A DNA stretch of 64,000 nucleotides from CAILHX01 sp046155285. GTDB taxonomy: Bacteria; Pseudomonadota; Gammaproteobacteria; Burkholderiales; Methylophilaceae. Numbering within the stretch: the stretch's first letter is position 1; every line of letters starts with the position of its first letter. Shown here piece by piece: positions 1 through 8,632 of the stretch. The stretch covers positions 1-64,000 of the forward strand of contig JBJXEA010000027.1 of the NCBI GenBank assembly GCA_046155285.1, written 5' to 3'. The position numbers and the translations under genes are program-made. Under the pieces are notes generated by a model. It did no database searches, was not told where the DNA came from, and saw nothing but the letters and a program-made list of their open reading frames with translations.

Positions 1-299
1 AAGTTGCGGATATTTTTCTCGGCAAACGCAAACTTACGGTATCGGGTATCAGCCTGATACCCATTGATATATCTGATGAGGCGCTACGCGAGAACTTTTA
101 CCGGCAAATTGCGGACATGAATACCATACGCGTGAATGCCTATTGGTCACGCGTAGTGTTTTCGGCGCAAGGCCGCCCTCCGCGCATACTTTCATTGCTT
201 GATGCCAAATCCCTTGTTGCCAGCCAGCAAGGTGTCATCACTTATCTACCCGAGAATAACGCCGCAGGCTTCAAGATCGTGTTGAGGTTGGCTCAATGA
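1..299 (+). CDS. Phosphate-binding-like periplasmic protein, C-terminal part
   Basis: The reading frame is open from the window edge (frame of base 3) to a TGA at 297-299, so this is the 3' end of a longer gene whose start lies outside. The visible piece contains a VADIFLGKR segment followed by FYRQIADMN, YWSRVVFSAQGRPP and a final GVITYLPE. This is the pattern of the C-terminal lobe of PstS-like solute-binding domains (PBP-like superfamily) that occur next to porins and sensor kinases. It probably binds a phosphate-like or other oxyanion in the periplasm, but the ligand cannot be read from this fragment. Its stop overlaps the start of the porin gene (ATGA), so the two are translationally coupled. 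Confidence 0.7.
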   Translation, partial: VADIFLGKRKLTVSGISLIPIDISDEALRENFYRQIADMNTIRVNAYWSRVVFSAQGRPPRILSLLDAKSLVASQQGVITYLPENNAAGFKIVLRLAQ

Positions 300-1519
300 A
301 ACGAATCATCTTGTCTATCCTTTCCATGATGTCCATGGTCACCATAACTATGCCTACTGCGCAGGCTGATGATTTGTTTAGCAGTGACCGGTTGTCATTG
401 CATGGCTTTGGTACGCTGGGAGTAAGCCATCTTAGCAACGAAAATGTAGACTACAAAACCAACATCCAGCCCAGCGGCCCCGGAGGTACTTATGATGTGG
501 ATTTTGGGTTGGATTCGCGCCTAGGCGTACAACTTGACTACGCGCTGACCGAGCACACTACTGCCACCATTCAGACAATCAGCCAACGCAATACCGACAG
601 AACCTTCACCCCTCACGTCAGCCTGCTCAATTTGCGCCACGAGTTTGATAATGGTCTAGCGATACGGGTCGGGCGTATTCAACCCACCACCTATCTGGCC
701 GCCGAGTACCGTTTGGCAAACTTTTCCAACCCGTGGGTACGTCCACCCGAAGTGGTTTATGGGCTAGTCCCCTTGATAGAACAACAGGCCATAGACGTTA
801 GCTATCCTTTTGCAACAGAGTACGGGATTTTTACCGGCTGGTTAGGTGTGTTCAAATATGATGTTGATATAGGGCGCATCAATCAATCGGGGACTGACAC
901 GGCTAAGATTAGAAATGGTCGTAACATCGGCATCAAATGGCAACACGGAGCATGGCTGGCTAAGGCTGGCTGGGCTATTAACGATACCACTTTGGAAACG
1001 GCACCCCTCAAGGCTGCACTTGCGGGAGTCGGGCTGTTCGACCCTGCCGCAGCAAATGCCTTAGCACTCAATAACACCCCAGTGGAGGTATTCAGCGCGG
1101 GGATAACCTATGAAGACAGCGACTGGCTGATGATGGCCGAATGGGCTGCGCGAAAATCACACTCACTTTTGTCTGACACTTGGGGAGCCTATGTCACAGT
1201 TGGTCGTCATTTAGGCCCAGTTCTTCCCTACCTGACAATTGGACGACAGGCAATAGATGACCCAAGTGTGACCAGCAGCAACCCAATAGCAAGCCAGATC
1301 ATAAATCAAATCTACAAATCCACAAATTTTAGCCAGTGGGCAGCTTCTATTGGCATGTCTTACCCGATTCAAGAGAAGGCAATCCTTAAATTCCAGATAG
1401 ACTGGATCAAGCCTGATAATGGGAGCACTGGTCCCTACACCAACGTTTCCGCCGGTTATGATTCGTCGCATCCTCCTACTGATATACTGATTTCGGTAAA
1501 TCTGGATTTTATATTCTGA
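296..1519 (+). CDS. Putative outer-membrane porin (beta-barrel)
   Basis: A 407-residue protein with a typical signal peptide (MKR, hydrophobic core, cleavage near AQA-DD at about residue 25). The rest is low in Cys and rich in alternating polar/aromatic strands (LSLHGFGTLGV, NLRHEF, ISVNLDFIF), and the final residue is Phe, the usual C-terminal signal for BAM insertion. It resembles the uncharacterised porins encoded beside PstS-like proteins and sensor kinases in Betaproteobacteria; the transported solute is unknown. The start overlaps the upstream stop by 4 bp and has a GAGG ribosome site. It probably feeds solute to the periplasmic binding protein and kinase of the same cassette (inference). 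Confidence 0.75.
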   Translation: MKRIILSILSMMSMVTITMPTAQADDLFSSDRLSLHGFGTLGVSHLSNENVDYKTNIQPSGPGGTYDVDFGLDSRLGVQLDYALTEHTTATIQTISQRNTDRTFTPHVSLLNLRHEFDNGLAIRVGRIQPTTYLAAEYRLANFSNPWVRPPEVVYGLVPLIEQQAIDVSYPFATEYGIFTGWLGVFKYDVDIGRINQSGTDTAKIRNGRNIGIKWQHGAWLAKAGWAINDTTLETAPLKAALAGVGLFDPAAANALALNNTPVEVFSAGITYEDSDWLMMAEWAARKSHSLLSDTWGAYVTVGRHLGPVLPYLTIGRQAIDDPSVTSSNPIASQIINQIYKSTNFSQWAASIGMSYPIQEKAILKFQIDWIKPDNGSTGPYTNVSAGYDSSHPPTDILISVNLDFIF

Positions 1520-1571
1520 TTTACGATGTTCCATTTAAAAATATGATGCGGGTTAGATACTGCCTTTACTC

Positions 1572-3548
1572 ATGAAAATAAAACATTCATTAAGGTTTCG
1601 TTTACTTGCAACAAGTCTTTGCTTGATGTCTCTGCTTGCCGCTTCAATTCTCTATAACGGTTATAGGGTCATTCAACAGGCTCTGGTTGAAACAGTTAAG
1701 GTTTCTGTTAAACAAACCTCACAGATTTTGAATCTAGCTATTTCCCCATTCACATTCAAAAATGACCTTGGCACCCTCTATGCTTACTTGGAAGGTTACC
1801 TAGCAGAAGAATCAACCGGTGAAATCGCAAGTCAGGGGCTCGTTTATGTCAGCATCAGTCGGGAAGATGGAACCATACTTATGGTCGTTGGAAATTCAAT
1901 TCAAGGAAAAAATCTTCCTCATCCTGACAATCCTGATAACTATGGTGCAGCTGCGTTAAGAGGGATCGTACATGTTCGCCAAGCGATACTACTTGCAAAC
2001 CAACAAATTGGATATTTACAGTACGGATTATCAACTCAGCTCATGCATCAAGCCACAAAGAATGCCTTATTTCAGGGCATTTTGCTGGGTGGCTTGGTGT
2101 TGGTAATCAGCACATTTATTATTTTAGTTTTCGGGTTCAACTTCACTCGCCGAATTGGTACTCTGACCAAAATTAGCGAAGAAATATCAAATGGAGACTA
2201 CAATCAGATTGCTCCTGAAGATGGCAATGATGAAATCACCCAGCTGGCTCATCACTTTAATTCAATGACTGAGTCAATAAAGGTGAGAGAGAGAGCGCTG
2301 GAAGCTAGTGAACGCACATTGCGCGCTACAGTTGAAAATACGCCGAACGTTGCAATCCAATGGTTCGACGAGCAGGGCAGAATCTTGCTATGGAACCAGG
2401 CGTGCGAAACAATATATGGAATTCCTGCGAACAAAGCGCTAGGAAATACTCTAGACAAGTTATTTTACACATATGATGAAACGACTGAATTTCTTGGAGC
2501 TCTGCATTCTGTAAGAGATACCGGTAAATCCATTGGCCCAGAAGAGGCCACTATTAATTGCCCAGATGGGAAAGAAGTAACTGTTTTGTATACCACTTTT
2601 GGCATTAAGAATCAAAAGGGGGAGCAATTATTCGTTTGTATGGATGTAGACATTACGGAACAAAAACAAACCGAGGCCGATTTGGAGCGCAGAGTAATTG
2701 ATCGCACCCAACAACTGGCGACTGCAAATCAGTCTCTCGAAGAAGCCATTGAAAATCTTAGCAAAACTCAAGAGTCTTTATACCGTTCAGAAAAACTTGC
2801 AAGCCTAGGCTCTCTTGTAGCTGGAGTTGCGCATGAACTTAATACGCCCTTGGGTAATGCCCTTACTGTTTCTACTTCTTTGGAAGACAGAACAAATGAA
2901 TTTCTAGAAGAAGCGGAAAAGGGGCTAAAGCGCTCGACTCTCAACAATTTTATAGACGTAATTCGGACTTCCAGCCCTCTCATCACTAGAAATCTTGCAA
3001 GAGCAAATGAGCTGATTACGAGCTTCAAACATGTGGCTGTGGATCAGACCAGCTCTCAACAACGCAAATTTGACCTGGCTATCACAATCAATGAGATTAA
3101 AGAAACCTTGTTTTATAAATATAATAAAACACCGTACTCTCTAGAAATAGACATCCCTGAAGGCATAGTCATGGATAGTTACCCAGGACCCTTAGGGCAG
3201 GTCATTACCAACTTGATAAACAACTCTCTTGCCCATGCCTTTGAGGGGAGAGACAAGGGCCATATGAAGCTAACTGCTCGGCAAAAGAATGCCGAGGAGA
3301 TTGTTATCGTGTTTAGTGATGATGGTAACGGAATCCCTCAAAAAAACCTCAAACGTATATTTGATCCTTTTTTCACGACGCAACTTGGAAAAGGGGGCAG
3401 TGGATTAGGATTAAATATCGTCCATAATATTGTCTGGACTCTTTTGGGTGGCAAAATCTATGTGCAATCTAAGGTCAATGAAGGTGCTCACTTCACCTTG
3501 GAATTGCCTATAGAGGCTCCAAAACAAAATGAAGCTAACGCTACTTAG
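1572..3548 (+). CDS. Membrane sensor histidine kinase (HAMP-PAS-HisKA-HATPase)
   Basis: A 658-residue protein. Order of domains: transmembrane helix about 11-30, periplasmic sensor about 31-165, second transmembrane helix about 167-190, HAMP about 190-242, PAS about 250-360, a coiled-coil linker, HisKA with the phospho-acceptor His421 in a VAHELNTPLGNAL H-box, then an HATPase_c domain with N box (NLINNSLAHAF), G1 (DDGNGIP) and G2 (GKGGSGLGL). No receiver domain is fused and no response regulator gene is adjacent in the window. This H-box type (HELNTPLGN) is common in cytosolic-output kinases of Proteobacteria. The gene is clearly more AT-rich than the housekeeping genes further on. It lies 52 bp after the porin gene in the same direction and has no strong ribosome site. 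The signal is unknown; the neighbouring binding protein suggests an anion or nutrient. Confidence 0.85.
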   Translation: MKIKHSLRFRLLATSLCLMSLLAASILYNGYRVIQQALVETVKVSVKQTSQILNLAISPFTFKNDLGTLYAYLEGYLAEESTGEIASQGLVYVSISREDGTILMVVGNSIQGKNLPHPDNPDNYGAAALRGIVHVRQAILLANQQIGYLQYGLSTQLMHQATKNALFQGILLGGLVLVISTFIILVFGFNFTRRIGTLTKISEEISNGDYNQIAPEDGNDEITQLAHHFNSMTESIKVRERALEASERTLRATVENTPNVAIQWFDEQGRILLWNQACETIYGIPANKALGNTLDKLFYTYDETTEFLGALHSVRDTGKSIGPEEATINCPDGKEVTVLYTTFGIKNQKGEQLFVCMDVDITEQKQTEADLERRVIDRTQQLATANQSLEEAIENLSKTQESLYRSEKLASLGSLVAGVAHELNTPLGNALTVSTSLEDRTNEFLEEAEKGLKRSTLNNFIDVIRTSSPLITRNLARANELITSFKHVAVDQTSSQQRKFDLAITINEIKETLFYKYNKTPYSLEIDIPEGIVMDSYPGPLGQVITNLINNSLAHAFEGRDKGHMKLTARQKNAEEIVIVFSDDGNGIPQKNLKRIFDPFFTTQLGKGGSGLGLNIVHNIVWTLLGGKIYVQSKVNEGAHFTLELPIEAPKQNEANAT

Positions 3549-3912
3549 CGTCCGCAGTAGCACATGTCATCTTATCCAGCATGGCTCTATACATGGCAAT
3601 ACTCTTCAATTCACGCTGTGATTCGGGGTGTGCTTCCAGATAATCCACCACGTTTTTCAACACTTCGCGGCGCGAGCGTTTTTCGATGTCGTTGCAAATG
3701 GGTGGACTGTCTTTGATTTGATTTTTGAAGAGATAGCCGGAGATGTAGCCATCTATGTAGCCCATGCACAGACCGAATGAGAATTCGCTGCGCTTGGCGG
3801 GGTCGGCGGCTTGTTTGCAGAGTTTGTAGAGGTCTGCGCCACTTTCGAATGCGTCGGCGGCTTGGGTGTTGAGGGTGAATAACAGCAGAATTAAGTACAA
3901 GAGTTTTTTCAT
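3541..3912 (-). CDS. Rap1a/Tai-like secreted protein
   Basis: A small exported protein (123 residues from the chosen start). I prefer the inner Met (MKKLLYL) because it begins a clean signal peptide ending near TQAAD and has a GAAGG ribosome site; a start 24 bases upstream would add a hydrophilic leader. After the signal peptide, the spacing of LYKLCK, GLCMGYIDGY, PPIC, VVDYLEAHPE and a terminal MTC matches the Rap1a/Tai fold, a four-helix Cys-bridged domain first known as periplasmic immunity to type VI effectors but widespread as a domain of unknown role. No effector gene is adjacent, so an immunity function is unproven. The 3' end overlaps the end of the convergent kinase gene by 8 bp. Confidence 0.65.
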   Translation of the reverse strand: MKKLLYLILLLFTLNTQAADAFESGADLYKLCKQAADPAKRSEFSFGLCMGYIDGYISGYLFKNQIKDSPPICNDIEKRSRREVLKNVVDYLEAHPESQRELKSIAMYRAMLDKMTCATADAK

Positions 3913-3941
3913 AATTTTGCCTTCAAAAACTTGCAAACTGG

Positions 3942-3961
3942 ATTCCAGCTTTCGCTGGAAT
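3942..3961. repeat. REP-like palindrome
   Basis: Hairpin with 8-bp arms ATTCCAGC / GCTGGAAT and a TTTC loop, followed by TGACGG. It belongs to the same dispersed family as the hairpins at 28691, 33689, 33757, 48683 and 48750 in this window (GGATTCC-stem-GGAATGACG). It lies just upstream of the Rap1a-like gene and downstream of the radical SAM gene. Confidence 0.7.
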
Positions 3962-3972
3962 GACGGCGGACA

Positions 3973-4806
3973 TTAAGGGTTCACCGTGACCGTCACACCA
4001 CAATCACGCATTTGCTCGGCATAAGCCTCTAGCGTCTCGGCGGGCAAGGCAGATAGCCGTTCAGCGCCGGGTTGCATGGGCGGTCTTGCCAAGCCGTAGA
4101 GGTGGATACCTTGGATGTGTTCACGCATTTCTCGTACAAAAGCCAAATAGGCGGCTACTTCTTGCGGCTCTGGCGGTGCGGCGTCTAGGGCGAACCAGCA
4201 GGTTTGCAGCCAAGTGGGGCAGTGGTTGGCGCTGGCGATTAAGCGGCGTTTGACTGCGGCTATGTTTTCAGAAACTTGGTTGATTTGTGTCATGCCGCCC
4301 GCTGTGGCGCGATCCAACTTAAACCAAACTTCGCCTTGCATCGCTGCCATGCTTGCTAGTGCTTGTTGTACGGGCTGATGGCTGATTAAGCTGCCATTGG
4401 TAATAAGGCGAATTTTAAGTTTTTGCAATAGGCCAAACTCTCGCAAAACTTGCCCAACGATTTCAACTACAGTGGGAAACTCCGCTGCGCTAGTAGGTTC
4501 GCCATTGCCGGAGAACGCGATGTCTTGCATTGTACATTCAGGGGCGTTTTGAGCCAGCCAGTCGCCATTTACCGCGTCACTTAAAAAGCCGCGCAATTCG
4601 GATTGCAATTGTTGCAGATTGATTTTTGGCGCTGCGCCGCGTACCAGATTCGGCACTTGGCAATAAATACACGCCCAGTTGCAGGCGTTATTGGGATTGA
4701 GATTGATGCCCACCGATACACCACCGGCACGGCGTGAAATCACCGGATACACATAGGTGTAACCGGCGCTATCGCGGCGATGATCGTGGATGGTAAGCGT
4801 TGCCAT
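3973..4806 (-). CDS. Radical SAM protein
   Basis: A 277-residue protein with a classical radical SAM cluster motif CX3CX2C (Cys42, Cys46, Cys49 in CNWACIYC), an FSGNGEPT segment matching the GGE-type SAM-binding motif, and a LITNGS strand. Such proteins bind a [4Fe-4S] cluster and cleave S-adenosylmethionine to start radical chemistry. It resembles the COG0731-like group (wyosine-synthase-like radical SAM proteins), but bacterial members have no settled substrate. There is no SPASM or B12 domain. It lies 6 bp downstream of the GST gene on the same strand, probably in one transcript. Confidence 0.8.
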   Translation of the reverse strand: MATLTIHDHRRDSAGYTYVYPVISRRAGGVSVGINLNPNNACNWACIYCQVPNLVRGAAPKINLQQLQSELRGFLSDAVNGDWLAQNAPECTMQDIAFSGNGEPTSAAEFPTVVEIVGQVLREFGLLQKLKIRLITNGSLISHQPVQQALASMAAMQGEVWFKLDRATAGGMTQINQVSENIAAVKRRLIASANHCPTWLQTCWFALDAAPPEPQEVAAYLAFVREMREHIQGIHLYGLARPPMQPGAERLSALPAETLEAYAEQMRDCGVTVTVNP

Positions 4807-4812
4807 GCGGCA

Positions 4813-5418
4813 TTACGCGGAATATCCCGGCGGTAAAGAATTAGCGAATGAAGGACGCGCAGTGACTTGGTCAAACAACGCAGCCAGATTAGGGTAACTC
4901 GTACGCCAATCAGTCTGCGGCAAACGCATACTGACATAAGCCAGCGTGCAACAAAGCGCGATGTCCGCCAGACTCAATGCGTTACCCACACAAAACTTAG
5001 CTTCGCCCAAATCCTTGGCCAGTTGCGCCAAACCGCGATCCACCTTGAGTTGCTGGCGCTCTTTCACGCTGGCATCCTGCGTCTCGCGGCGGCCTTCCAA
5101 CATAATCGCCACGGCAGCATCGCACACGCCATCGGCCAAGGCCTCCCAGCGCTTGACTTCGATACGTTTGGCCTGAGGAATCAAATGCATTACCGGCGTT
5201 TTTTTATCCAGATAATCGGCGATGACTGCTGAATCGTAGAGCGCCGATCCATCATCCAGCACCAATGTTGGCACTTTGCCCAGCGGGTTGAATTCGTTTA
5301 CAGGGCAATCTGGGGCAGACAAAACCACTTCAACCAGCTCGCAATCAATGCGTTTTTCGGTAAGTACCACGCGGACTTTGCGGGCGTAAGGGCTGTTGGG
5401 GGTGATAAAAAGTTTCAT
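4813..5418 (-). CDS. Glutathione S-transferase family protein
   Basis: A 201-residue protein with the two-domain GST layout: a thioredoxin-like N-terminal domain (MKLFITPNSPYARKVR, with SPYARKVR as the glutathione-site helix and GKVPTLVLDDG as the cis-Pro strand, then the YDSAVIADYLD glutathione-binding turn) and an all-helical C-terminal domain. It is close to the YibF type of E. coli, whose exact substrate is not known. It likely conjugates or reduces electrophiles in the cytoplasm. It is the first gene of the minus-strand pair with the radical SAM gene and is divergent from nadC, with only 50 bp between the starts, which must hold both promoters. Confidence 0.85.
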   Translation of the reverse strand: MKLFITPNSPYARKVRVVLTEKRIDCELVEVVLSAPDCPVNEFNPLGKVPTLVLDDGSALYDSAVIADYLDKKTPVMHLIPQAKRIEVKRWEALADGVCDAAVAIMLEGRRETQDASVKERQQLKVDRGLAQLAKDLGEAKFCVGNALSLADIALCCTLAYVSMRLPQTDWRTSYPNLAALFDQVTARPSFANSLPPGYSA

Positions 5419-5468
5419 GTGTTTTTTCGAATCAAATTAACGATAGCGGCTGCGATTATAATGCACAG

Positions 5469-6305
5469 ATGCAAATATCCGACGACATCATCCAACAACA
5501 AGCCGCCGCCGCACTCGCCGAAGACGTACAAACTGGCGATTTAACTGCCGCGCTAATTCCGCTTGGTCAAACTGCCGAGGCACAAGTCATCAGCCGCGAA
5601 GCCGCTATTCTATGCGGCACGGCGTGGTTTGAAGCGTGTTTTCGCCAGCTTGATAAAAATGTGCATGTCGAATGGTTGACGGCGGAAGGCGCAGAACTTA
5701 CGGCCAATCAAACCGTGTGCCGCATCCAAGGCGACGCCCGCGCCATGCTGACGGCGGAACGTTGTGCGCTGAATTTTCTGCAAACTCTCTCCGCCACCGC
5801 CACCCGAACCCATGAATATGCACATGCCATCGCCGGCACTAAGGCTACGGTCATGGACACCCGAAAAACCTTGCCCGGCCTACGTTTGGCCCAGAAATAT
5901 GCGGTGACGATTGGCGGGGGTGCAAACCAGCGCATGGGGCTTTATGACGGGATTTTGATTAAGGAAAATCATATCGCTGCCGCAGGTAGCATAGCCCAAG
6001 CGCTTGCTGCGACCAGCTGCGCAACAGTACCGGTGCAAATCGAAGTGGAAAATTTAGACGATTTACAAACCGCCATCGCCGCCGGAGCCAAATATATTTT
6101 GTTGGATAATTTTAACGTAGATGCCCTGCAACAAGCCGTGGCGCTGAATCAAAGCCGCGCCGCGCTGGAAGCCTCCGGCGGCATCACGCTTACCAACATC
6201 CGCCAAATTGCCGAGACCGGCGTGGATAGAATTTCGGTGGGAAGTTTGACCAAAGACATCGCGGCAATTGATTTTTCTATGCGCTTTATTACGCCCTCAG
6301 CTTGA
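5469..6305 (+). CDS. nadC: Nicotinate-nucleotide pyrophosphorylase (carboxylating)
   Basis: A 278-residue enzyme of normal family length. It converts quinolinate and PRPP to nicotinate mononucleotide, the last step of de novo pyridine-ring synthesis for NAD. Visible family motifs are TLSATAT, MDTRKTLPGLRLAQKYAV with the quinolinate/PRPP-binding Arg and Lys, GLYDGILIKENH, and the barrel strand pairs IEVEN, ILLDN and LEASGGI. nadA and nadB are not in the window. The gene is monocistronic or leads into the ilv operon 62 bp downstream; no terminator is seen between them. Confidence 0.95.
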   Translation: MQISDDIIQQQAAAALAEDVQTGDLTAALIPLGQTAEAQVISREAAILCGTAWFEACFRQLDKNVHVEWLTAEGAELTANQTVCRIQGDARAMLTAERCALNFLQTLSATATRTHEYAHAIAGTKATVMDTRKTLPGLRLAQKYAVTIGGGANQRMGLYDGILIKENHIAAAGSIAQALAATSCATVPVQIEVENLDDLQTAIAAGAKYILLDNFNVDALQQAVALNQSRAALEASGGITLTNIRQIAETGVDRISVGSLTKDIAAIDFSMRFITPSA

Positions 6306-6367
6306 CCAAAACCGCCCAAACAGCTACTGTTCAGGGTTCGCAATAAACCCAACTAAATCGCAATTTT

Positions 6368-8119
6368 ATGGAATCAACCAGATCTATTACTGGCGCAGAA
6401 ATCGTTATTCGCTGCCTGCACGAGGAAAAAGTCGACTTTGTGTTCGGCTATCCCGGCGGCGCGGTGTTGCACATCTACGACGCGCTATTCAAACAAAATA
6501 AATTCAAGCATATTCTGGTGCGCCACGAACAAGCCGCCGTGCACGCGGCTGATGCGTTTGCACGCGCTACCGGCATGGTCGGCGTGGCATTGGTCACCTC
6601 CGGCCCAGGTGCCACCAATGCGGTGACCGGTATCGCTACGGCTTATATGGATTCCATCCCTATCGTGGTCATCAGCGGTCAAGTGCCGTCTTATGCTATC
6701 GGCGAAGACGCGTTTCAAGAAGTGGATATGGTGGGCATCACCCGTCCATGTGTGAAGCACAATTTTTTGGTGAAGGATGTGAAAGACATCGCCAGCACCA
6801 TGAAAAAGGCATTTTATATCGCGGCCAGTGGTCGCCCGGGGCCTGTGGTGGTGGATATTCCTAAAGACATCACCGCGCATTTAGCGCATTTTGAATATCC
6901 GAAGTCGGTCGAGATGCGCTCGTACAATCCGGTTGCCAAAGGTCATTCTGGGCAGATTAAGAAAGCGCTCAAGTTATTGCTGGAAGCCAAACGCCCGTTG
7001 ATTTACAGCGGCGGCGGCACGGTGTTGGGCGATGCCTCGGCTGAGCTGCTCAAGCTAGCACACAAGCTCGGTTGCCCAGTGACCAATACGCTGATGGGCT
7101 TAGGCGGCTTCCCTGCCACCGACAAGCAATTTGTCGGCATGCTCGGCATGCACGGCACTTATGAAGCCAATATGTCTATGCAGGATTGCGATGTGCTGCT
7201 GGCCGTGGGCGCACGTTTTGACGACCGCGTCATCGGTAACCCTACGCACTTTTTGAGCCAACCACGCAGCATCATCCACATTGACGTAGATCCATCTTCC
7301 ATCTCCAAACGAGTGAAAGTGGATGTGCCCATCGTCGGCCAAGTGCAGTCTGTGCTGACCGATATGAACGAGCTGCTGGCGGCTGAAAACAAAAAGCCGG
7401 ATGCCACCGCGCTAAAAGCTTGGTGGGCGAAAATTGATGGCTGGCGTGGCAAAGACTCTTTGTCTTATGACCGCACCAGCAACATCATCAAGCCGCAATT
7501 CGTCATCGAAAAGCTGTACGAAGTAACCAAGGGCAACGCTTATGTGACCTCTGATGTGGGTCAGCATCAGATGTGGGCGGCGCAGTATTACAAATTCGAC
7601 AAGCCGCGCCGCTGGATCAACTCCGGTGGACTCGGCACGATGGGCGTGGGTTTGCCCTACGCTATGGGCTGTCAATTGGCCGACCCTAAGGCGCAAGTTG
7701 CTTGTGTGACCGGTGAAGGCAGCATCCAGATGAATATTCAAGAGCTTTCCACCTGTAAGCAATTCAACTTACCTATCAAGGTCATCATGCTCAACAACCG
7801 TTATTTGGGCATGGTGCGGCAGTGGCAGGAGTTTTTCTATGAGAACCGCTACGCAGAATCCTACATGGACAGTCTGCCGGATTTCGTCAAGTTGGCGGAA
7901 TCCTACGGCCATGTGGGCATGCAAATCACCAAGCCCGGCGATGTTGAAAGCGCACTGAAAGAAGCGTTTACCATGAAAGATAGATTCGTATTCATGGACT
8001 TCATCACCGACCAAGCGGAAAACGTGTTCCCCATGGTGGCTAATGGCAAGGGCATTTCGGAAATGATTATGGGCAACAGCCCAGCGGCCAAGACGGCAGA
8101 AAGGCCAGAACTCGCATGA
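6368..8119 (+). CDS. ilvI: Acetolactate synthase large (catalytic) subunit
   Basis: A 583-residue ThDP enzyme that condenses two pyruvates to acetolactate, or pyruvate with 2-oxobutyrate, at the first common step of valine, leucine and isoleucine synthesis. Catalytic Glu54 lies in RHEQAAVHAADAFARATG. The ThDP/Mg motif is present as GEGSIQMN ending in MLNNRYLG; the usual GDG appears here as GEG, a common variant in this group. The FAD-binding middle domain (about 190-330) is also present. It overlaps ilvH by 4 bp (ATGA), so the holoenzyme subunits are coupled. No leader peptide or attenuator is seen in the 62 bp upstream. Confidence 0.96.
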   Translation: MESTRSITGAEIVIRCLHEEKVDFVFGYPGGAVLHIYDALFKQNKFKHILVRHEQAAVHAADAFARATGMVGVALVTSGPGATNAVTGIATAYMDSIPIVVISGQVPSYAIGEDAFQEVDMVGITRPCVKHNFLVKDVKDIASTMKKAFYIAASGRPGPVVVDIPKDITAHLAHFEYPKSVEMRSYNPVAKGHSGQIKKALKLLLEAKRPLIYSGGGTVLGDASAELLKLAHKLGCPVTNTLMGLGGFPATDKQFVGMLGMHGTYEANMSMQDCDVLLAVGARFDDRVIGNPTHFLSQPRSIIHIDVDPSSISKRVKVDVPIVGQVQSVLTDMNELLAAENKKPDATALKAWWAKIDGWRGKDSLSYDRTSNIIKPQFVIEKLYEVTKGNAYVTSDVGQHQMWAAQYYKFDKPRRWINSGGLGTMGVGLPYAMGCQLADPKAQVACVTGEGSIQMNIQELSTCKQFNLPIKVIMLNNRYLGMVRQWQEFFYENRYAESYMDSLPDFVKLAESYGHVGMQITKPGDVESALKEAFTMKDRFVFMDFITDQAENVFPMVANGKGISEMIMGNSPAAKTAERPELA

Positions 8120-8607
8120 AACATATCATTTCCCTGTTGATGGAAAACGAAGCAGGTGCTTTGTCGCGCGTGGCAGGGCTGTTTTCGGCACGCGGCTACA
8201 ACATTGAATCGCTAACCGTAGCACCGACTGAGGACGCAACGCTGTCACGCATGACGATTGTTACGTCCGGTTCGGATGAAGTCATCGAGCAAATCATCAA
8301 ACAGCTCAACAAGCTGGTGGACGTGGTGAAGATGCTGGATCTCAACGATGGTCGCTTCATCGAGCGCGAGCTGATGTTGGTCAAGGTCAAAGCCACTGGC
8401 ACTTATCGCGAAGACATGAAGCGCATGTGCGACATCTTCCGTGGCCGCATCATTGATGTAGCAGACGGTAGTTACACCATAGAACTGACTGGCTCTGGCG
8501 CTAAGCTGGATTCATTTTTGGCGGCGCTGGACAACAGCGCCATTATTGAAACCGTGCGTACCGGGGCTTCTGGCATCGGGCGTGGCGATCGCATACTAAA
8601 AGTTTGA
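8116..8607 (+). CDS. ilvH: Acetolactate synthase small (regulatory) subunit
   Basis: A 163-residue regulatory subunit. The N-terminal ACT domain (about 3-78) reads LLMENEAGALSRVAGLFSARGYN, split here as LLMENEAGALSRV and GYNIESLTV, with the Gly/Asn positions that bind valine for feedback inhibition. The C-terminal ACT-like domain (about 80-160) contains the usual ALDNSAIIETVRTGASGIGR tail. It is of the IlvH type (TVAPTEDATLSRMTI) rather than the short IlvN type. The start overlaps the end of ilvI, and ilvC follows after 25 bp. Confidence 0.95.
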   Translation: MKHIISLLMENEAGALSRVAGLFSARGYNIESLTVAPTEDATLSRMTIVTSGSDEVIEQIIKQLNKLVDVVKMLDLNDGRFIERELMLVKVKATGTYREDMKRMCDIFRGRIIDVADGSYTIELTGSGAKLDSFLAALDNSAIIETVRTGASGIGRGDRILKV

Positions 8608-8632
8608 CCCAATTTTAATCAAGGAAGCAATC

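Noticed and set aside
117..299. Separate 60-residue gene starting at an ATG at 117
   Set aside because: The frame is open without stop to the window edge and the residues before the ATG continue the same domain, so it is the tail of a larger gene.
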